64,000 nt of DNA from positions 186,001 to 250,000 of the forward strand of contig NZ_JAAIKC010000007.1 of assembly GCF_010820665.1 (NCBI RefSeq), read 5' to 3'. A model generated the notes under the pieces. That model had not been told where the DNA came from and searched no databases. It saw only the letters and a program-made list of their open reading frames with translations. This DNA comes from Paenibacillus sp. SYP-B3998. Its GTDB lineage: Bacteria > Bacillota > Bacilli > Paenibacillales > NBRC-103111. Shown piece by piece: positions 60,430 through 64,000 of the stretch (position 1 is the first letter of the stretch; the number at the start of each line of letters is the position of its first letter). The position numbers and the translations under genes are program-made.

Positions 60430-61092
60430 ATGAGAAAAATTAAATTGATTCAGCAAATATCACAAGAAGGCGTCGTCGCAGTCCTACGTGGAGATACGCC
60501 AGAAGAAGTCGTTGCAATGGCTGAGCAAGCCATTGCCGGTGGCATTAAGGTCATTGAGGTAACGATGACCGTGCCTTTCGCGCTGCGCGCCATTGAGGAG
60601 CTTGCGAAGCGCTACTCCAGTACAGCGCAGGACGCTGCGAAGTACGCGATAATCGGGGTAGGCACAGCCCTTGACCCCGAGACGGCGCGTGCCGCGATCT
60701 TGAGTGGGGCCGAATTCGTCGTAGGCCCCTCGTTGAACCCGAAAACGGTTGAGCTCTGCAACCGTTACCGTGTACCCGTCATGCCAGGGTGCATGACGAT
60801 TCAAGAGATTCAGACGGCGCTAGAGCTCGGCGTTGATATTGTGAAGCTCTTCCCGGGCAATCTTTACTCGCCCGCGATGATTAAGGCCATTAAAGGCCCA
60901 CTGCCGCAGGCGAACATCATGCCGACGGGCGGCGTGTCTCTGAGCAATCTAGGCGAATGGATTCAAGCAGGCGCTATCGCCGTTGGCATTGGTTCCGACT
61001 TGACCAGCGAAGCGGTTAAGACAGGTGATTATAGCCTTGTGACCAAAAAGGCTGCCCAATATATCGAAGCCTATAAAGCGGCTAAGAAGTAG
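60430..61092 (+). CDS. eda: KDPG/KHG aldolase
   Basis: 220 aa class I aldolase. Cleaves KDPG to pyruvate and glyceraldehyde-3-phosphate. Glu in IKVIEVTMT, Lys Schiff base in DIVKLFPGNL, and MPTGGVSLSNLGEW. Length matches Eda. GAGAGGTG is nine bases before ATG 60430. With kdgK completes the lower pectin/alginate/gluconate catabolic branch; no hexuronate isomerase genes are in the window. Confidence 0.93.
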   Translation: MRKIKLIQQISQEGVVAVLRGDTPEEVVAMAEQAIAGGIKVIEVTMTVPFALRAIEELAKRYSSTAQDAAKYAIIGVGTALDPETARAAILSGAEFVVGPSLNPKTVELCNRYRVPVMPGCMTIQEIQTALELGVDIVKLFPGNLYSPAMIKAIKGPLPQANIMPTGGVSLSNLGEWIQAGAIAVGIGSDLTSEAVKTGDYSLVTKKAAQYIEAYKAAKK

Positions 61093-61155
61093 GATATGGA
61101 TGCGTTCCGTCGAACTAAGATGGAGCGCATTTTTTATGGAAGGGAATGATCGAAC

Positions 61156-62112
61156 ATGGAGGTCAATCAAGCGAAATTGCTCATTCGGGTACCTGATCTT
61201 CAGGTGGCGATGGCGTTTTATGTAACCCGATTAGGATGGATTGAGGTGGATACGAGGGCTGCGGGAAATGCAGAGCGAGCAAACAGGGCGGATAGAGCAG
61301 ACAAAGCAGACAGAACAGACAGAACAGACAGAACAGACAGAGCACATAGAGCAGTGATGTTACGTGCAGTACCCGACTATCTGGTCGTGGTGATCGAAAT
61401 GAATGTGAATGATATGGAAGATAATCTTCAGTTAGATTTCTCCGATTGGCTGCTTCCGCAAGCACATCATCCTGAGCAGGGGGATTATATATATATTGGG
61501 GTGAACTGCCTGAAAGAGGTGAAACAAGCGCTTTGTGAACGCGGATTCTGGGAACTTCGCGAGGAAGAAGATGCAGGCTGCATTCGCAAGCTGTTTGTGC
61601 CTACTCCTGAGGGGTTCACGATCATTTACTGGGAAGAATTATTTCCAACGGATGAGGATATTCTGGCTACTTATACAAAGGGAGCAGAAGATATGGATCT
61701 CGCGGTAGCTGGTTTGTCAGAGACAGAATTAGATGCAGTTGAAGCATGGGGCAAGTGGTCAATTCGGCAGCAGGTACTGCATGTGATTGATTTGGAGCTT
61801 GTCACGATTCACAAAGTGAAGTTCGCGTTAGCGGAGTCGGGACGAGCTTATCAGGGGAATAGCTTTTCCCAAGATGACTGGTGCGCTGGTCTGGATTACA
61901 TTAGCCGTCCGATAGGCCCTGAATTGGCGATGTTTCGTGCCGTGCGGCAACACATTATTGGCCTATGCAAACATCTTCCAGCTGCTATGCAGTGTACAGT
62001 TAAAACTTCAAATGGAGAAGAATCGGTCGGTAGGCTACTTAAAATGATGTCCAGTCATGCCACACAACATGTGAGGGCAATTCGTCGTATTCGAGCAAAG
62101 GAAAATAAGTAG
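61156..62112 (+). CDS. VOC-domain and DinB-domain fusion protein
   Basis: 318 aa. Residues about 5-168 look like a glyoxalase/bleomycin-resistance (VOC) half: AKLLIRVPDLQVAMAFYVTRLG, ..., FVPTPEGFTIIYWEE. It is broken by a loop of short repeats (RADKADRTDRTDRTDR, about 43-60), encoded by a 9-bp tandem repeat. Residues about 178-315 resemble DinB/DfsB helical bundles with LHVIDLELVTIHK and SSHATQHVRAIRRIR; their His residues would bind metal. Catalytic activity unknown. GGAAGGG precedes ATG 61156. Confidence 0.72.
   Translation: MEVNQAKLLIRVPDLQVAMAFYVTRLGWIEVDTRAAGNAERANRADRADKADRTDRTDRTDRAHRAVMLRAVPDYLVVVIEMNVNDMEDNLQLDFSDWLLPQAHHPEQGDYIYIGVNCLKEVKQALCERGFWELREEEDAGCIRKLFVPTPEGFTIIYWEELFPTDEDILATYTKGAEDMDLAVAGLSETELDAVEAWGKWSIRQQVLHVIDLELVTIHKVKFALAESGRAYQGNSFSQDDWCAGLDYISRPIGPELAMFRAVRQHIIGLCKHLPAAMQCTVKTSNGEESVGRLLKMMSSHATQHVRAIRRIRAKENK
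61289..61351 (+). repeat. In-frame 9-bp tandem repeat (CAGACAGAA)
   Basis: Core units at 61298-61342 (five copies, three of them perfect), with degenerate units on both sides. It codes for acid/base-alternating residues (DRT/DRA) in the VOC half of the protein. A multiple of three, so copy changes would not shift the frame. Confidence 0.8.
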
Positions 62113-62143
62113 TGTCTGCTTCGTGAGAAGCAGGCTTTTTTAT
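62113..62143 (+). terminator. Terminator of the VOC-DinB gene
   Basis: GTCTGCTTC-GTGA-GAAGCAGGC and six T residues. Confidence 0.85.
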
Positions 62144-62655
62144 GTGGCGTGCCCAGAGGCACGCATTATCTAGTTGGTGAAGTCCAACCAAGGGAGGGAC
62201 CAAGCCACCCTTGTAGCTAGGATGCTTACGTATGGCGAAGTCTGTGCGTAAAAGTGCATCGACAAAAGTATCTGTCAGAGACAGGGCGAGCAACATACCA
62301 GGCTGGAACATCAAGAATCATGCCGCATCGTCAAAAAAGCCTCGCAAGAGGGAGAAGGGGAAGCCGAGTCTCGCAAAATATAGACGAAGGGTATGGAAGC
62401 AATATAGAACTTGGAACAATAGCGAAGAATCCTCTAGAGTAGAGGATCGGCATGGTATGAAAGATAATGCAGTGAATTGGTACATGCTGCAATGACTGAT
62501 CCGTTGGTACGCTAAGAAGAGACAACGCAGAAGATAGATGACGTTGTTGTGATCCGCAAGCTCATGATTGAAGAACATCGGAAAGCCGTATGAGGGAAAA
62601 CTTTATGTACGGTTTGATGAGGAGGGCTGAATATTCAGCCCTCGAGAATCTACGC
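62144..62655 (+). mobile_element. ORF-less group II intron-like element
   Basis: The 5' part has nested hairpins: GCGTGCC-CAGA-GGCACGC (62147-62164), GTTGG/CCAAC (62173-62188) and AAGGG/CCCTT (62190-62212), resembling domain I of bacterial group II introns. At 62582-62615 lies a domain V-like hairpin with the AAGCCGTA arm, catalytic AGC triad and GTACGGTTT arm. It is followed by a GAGGGCTGAAT/ATTCAGCCCTC hairpin (62622-62643, domain VI position) and ends GAATCTAC. No reverse transcriptase is coded; the 87-codon frame at 62232 has no known motif. Probably a shortened or decayed intron. Exact ends are inferred. Confidence 0.6.
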
Positions 62656-62828
62656 AAAGAAACCAAGAGCGTGCTCTAGGTTAGCGAGAGCGAACGCAAG
62701 CTGTTCTACACCGCTTGCACGAGGGCGATACAGCTGCACGTGTTCTCGTTAGGAGAGCTAACGGCGTTCATCGCAGAACAACCGCACATACGTACAAGAT
62801 TGATTAACAAAGCAAGCATAATAATTGG
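62656..62828. other. Structured, GC-richer stretch behind the intron
   Basis: No gene. Contains AGAGC-GT-GCTCT, GCAAGC/GCTTGC (62696-62701, 62713-62718), AGCTG/CAGCT (62699-62703, 62730-62734) and crossing pairs GTTAGC/GCTAAC and GAACGC/GCGTTC. Looks like RNA or a rearranged mobile remnant rather than random DNA. Confidence 0.4.
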
Positions 62829-62876
62829 AAAAGGCACCCGCTCTCCCGCCTGATGGCTTTGGGGAGCGAACGCCTT
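62829..62876 (-). terminator. Terminator of the 42-aa gene
   Basis: AAAAGGC-CCCGCTC and GAGCG-GCCTTT arms; on the minus strand a T-run follows the stem. Confidence 0.65.
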
Positions 62877-62880
62877 TCAT

Positions 62881-63009
62881 TTACTTCGTAGTACCTTGCT
62901 TATCGGATTCGTTAGAGAGTTCCTCAAATGATTTCACTTTCCCATGCGGATACTGGGAATGCTTACGGCTTTTCCAAGCAGCTTCCTGACGCCTCTTTTG
63001 ATGGCTCAT
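62881..63009 (-). CDS. Small basic protein, 42 aa
   Basis: ATG 63009 with GGAGGAG eight bases upstream, stop TAA 62881-62883, then a terminator, so a well-supported small gene too short for routine ORF calls. Product MSHQKRRQEAAWKSRKHSQY followed by PHGKVKSFEELSNESDKQG: basic N-half, acidic C-half, no membrane segment. I do not know its family; the layout recalls small Paenibacillaceae proteins of unknown role. Confidence 0.7.
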   Translation of the reverse strand: MSHQKRRQEAAWKSRKHSQYPHGKVKSFEELSNESDKQGTTK

Positions 63010-63124
63010 AGTGTAAACTCCTCCGGTAAGAAGATTTGTACTAGCTTTAATAAAATACCGCTATTCATTTGGCTTTATACCATATTGCTATTTGTAATGC
63101 GGTGGAAATTCAGTCAACTAAAAA

Positions 63125-63160
63125 ACCTCTACACTGAACGCCAAGGCGTCATGTAGAGGT
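63125..63160 (-). terminator. Terminator of the glutamate synthase-like gene
   Basis: ACCTCTACA/TGTAGAGGT with an inner GACGCC/GGCGTT-like helix; T-run on the minus strand. Confidence 0.8.
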
Positions 63161-63177
63161 CTATTTGTATTACCGGC

Positions 63178-64000
63178 TTACTCTGTAGCTACCGATTGGT
63201 CAGCTTGCATGTTAACTGGGGAGATACGAATAAAGTTTTCTTCCAGGTTGCTTAGCAAACCTTCGATTTTGGCTGCAGCTTCGGATTGACCGGAGCCAGC
63301 AAGCTCATCACGGTAAGCAGTCAATAGTTCAGTTAAGTCTTTTTTACTTTGAAGACCGACTGATTCCAGTTTAACTTTGGCGCCTTTTGCAATACGACGT
63401 TCGATCGCCTTCTGATCAAGGCCCATTTCTGGTACTAGACGTTGATAGATCACGCCGCCTGTCATACCTGCACAGATCCAAGGACCTGGATCGCCCATCA
63501 CTACTGCACGGCCGTTGGTCATGTACTCGAAGGCGAAACCTTTGAGGTTCGCACGAGCAGCAAGTCCGCCAAGCTCATCTTGAAGAGGTGTTGTGATTTC
63601 TCCACCGAATACGACGTCAGCACCCGAGAAACGGATACATGCGCGAGTATCTGCACCGCCTTGAATCAAGAACAAGCCTTTTTGTGCGCCGTAGCCGAAG
63701 GATTTACCAACGCTGCCGTTGATAAATGCTTTATTTTTACCAAGTGATTTCAAGATAGCTACTTTACCGCCGAACGCCATTTTACCAAGACCGTCCTCAG
63801 CGCCGCCGTGAACGGTAATGTTTACGCCGCGAGCATTGAAGGCAGCCAATCCATTACCGGGAACAGAACCGTCAATGAGGTTCAGATCAAAGTTAGGCAG
63901 TTCGTCGTAGCTGCCGTCGAAACGGTCTCTTACGCGATGACTGGAGTAGCGAGCTCCGAGAATACGGGACTCGGCATCCACTTTGGACCAGTTGCGAACA
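63178..64000 (-). CDS. Glutamate synthase alpha-subunit-like GXGXG domain (5' end outside window)
   Basis: At least 274 codons, open to the right edge (VRNWSKVDAESRILG at the boundary). The sequence matches the C-terminal GXGXG beta-helix domain of GltB: NGLAAFNARGVNITVHGGAEDGLGKMAFGGK, NKAFINGSVGKSFGYGAQKG and GVIYQRLVPEMGLD in pieces. This part does not hold the glutaminase or FMN sites. In Paenibacillaceae such domains can occur as separate ORFs. The C-terminal extension after about residue 210 is longer and helical. Could be GltB's end or a stand-alone FwdC/GltB-like subunit. Confidence 0.75.
   Translation of the reverse strand, partial: VRNWSKVDAESRILGARYSSHRVRDRFDGSYDELPNFDLNLIDGSVPGNGLAAFNARGVNITVHGGAEDGLGKMAFGGKVAILKSLGKNKAFINGSVGKSFGYGAQKGLFLIQGGADTRACIRFSGADVVFGGEITTPLQDELGGLAARANLKGFAFEYMTNGRAVVMGDPGPWICAGMTGGVIYQRLVPEMGLDQKAIERRIAKGAKVKLESVGLQSKKDLTELLTAYRDELAGSGQSEAAAKIEGLLSNLEENFIRISPVNMQADQSVATE

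Noticed and set aside
61289-61351. CRISPR or non-coding satellite
   Set aside because: Nine-base units inside an intact reading frame, so a coding microsatellite.
62232-62495. 87-codon frame in the intron-like element
   Set aside because: Has good length but no SD, no RT or maturase motif, and lies across predicted intron structure.

Overview
The window looks like a chromosomal segment of a Paenibacillus-type, spore-forming, low-to-moderate GC Gram-positive bacterium. The signs are strong AGGAGG-type ribosome binding sites, sigma-A promoters with 16-18 bp spacers, U-tailed hairpin terminators, lipoproteins, an SLH-domain protein, a SleB-type hydrolase, a bacilliredoxin, a GlpP-type glp leader and Bacillus-like PspA/YtrA/YneF/YgaC families. 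No rRNA, tRNA, CRISPR array, prophage or complete insertion sequence was seen. Most of the window is ordinary chromosome; both ends cut through genes.

1-8.1 kb: a DRE-TIM aldolase-like enzyme, a small unknown protein, a TcyP-like cystine symporter, an HI0933-type flavoprotein and two exported proteins (a copper-amine-oxidase-N-like stalk protein and a C39-like peptidase with an SLH segment). 8.1-17.5 kb: the most system-like region. It holds an OmpR-type two-component system, a secreted Gly-rich protein, and an operon for a MacAB/YknXYZ-like efflux pump plus a five-module secreted protein. All three transcription units start at promoters carrying TTCAG direct repeats at an exact 11-bp period, ending 10-11 bp before the -10 box, so they form a predicted self-contained regulon. 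17.5-22.2 kb: a secreted phosphoesterase, an extracellular solute-binding lipoprotein, and a YtrA-type regulator with its own ABC transporter and a palindromic operator.

22.4-24.6 kb: an envelope-stress cluster (LiaI-like membrane protein, PspA, PspC with coiled coil, second PspA). 24.8-33.3 kb: polysaccharide deacetylase lipoprotein, Lgt-like membrane protein with a possible internal small gene, bacilliredoxin, NadE, aldo/keto reductase, AcpS, membrane-anchored cytochrome c, MutY and a Crp/Fnr regulator. 33.5-43.1 kb: SodA (palindrome centred on its -10), acetyltransferase, nucleotide phosphatase, signal peptidase, QueG, Ogt, a c-di-GMP HD-GYP protein, YneF, TetR, FolE and a dGTPase-like enzyme. 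43.1-50 kb: alpha/beta hydrolase, an IclR regulator, CDF metal transporter, SleB-like hydrolase and aconitase. The IclR promoter and the aconitase leader share a 17-bp palindrome.

50-64 kb: a tandem ~40-bp hairpin repeat before a secreted-type amidase, then Ddl, UvsE, FabI, an inositol phosphatase, glpFK behind an attenuator leader, KDG kinase plus KDPG aldolase, a VOC-DinB fusion with an in-frame 9-bp microsatellite, an ORF-less group II intron-like element, an uncatalogued 42-aa gene and the C-terminal GXGXG part of a glutamate synthase alpha-like protein running off the right edge. Most calls rest on motif reading and family memory; no database search was possible.
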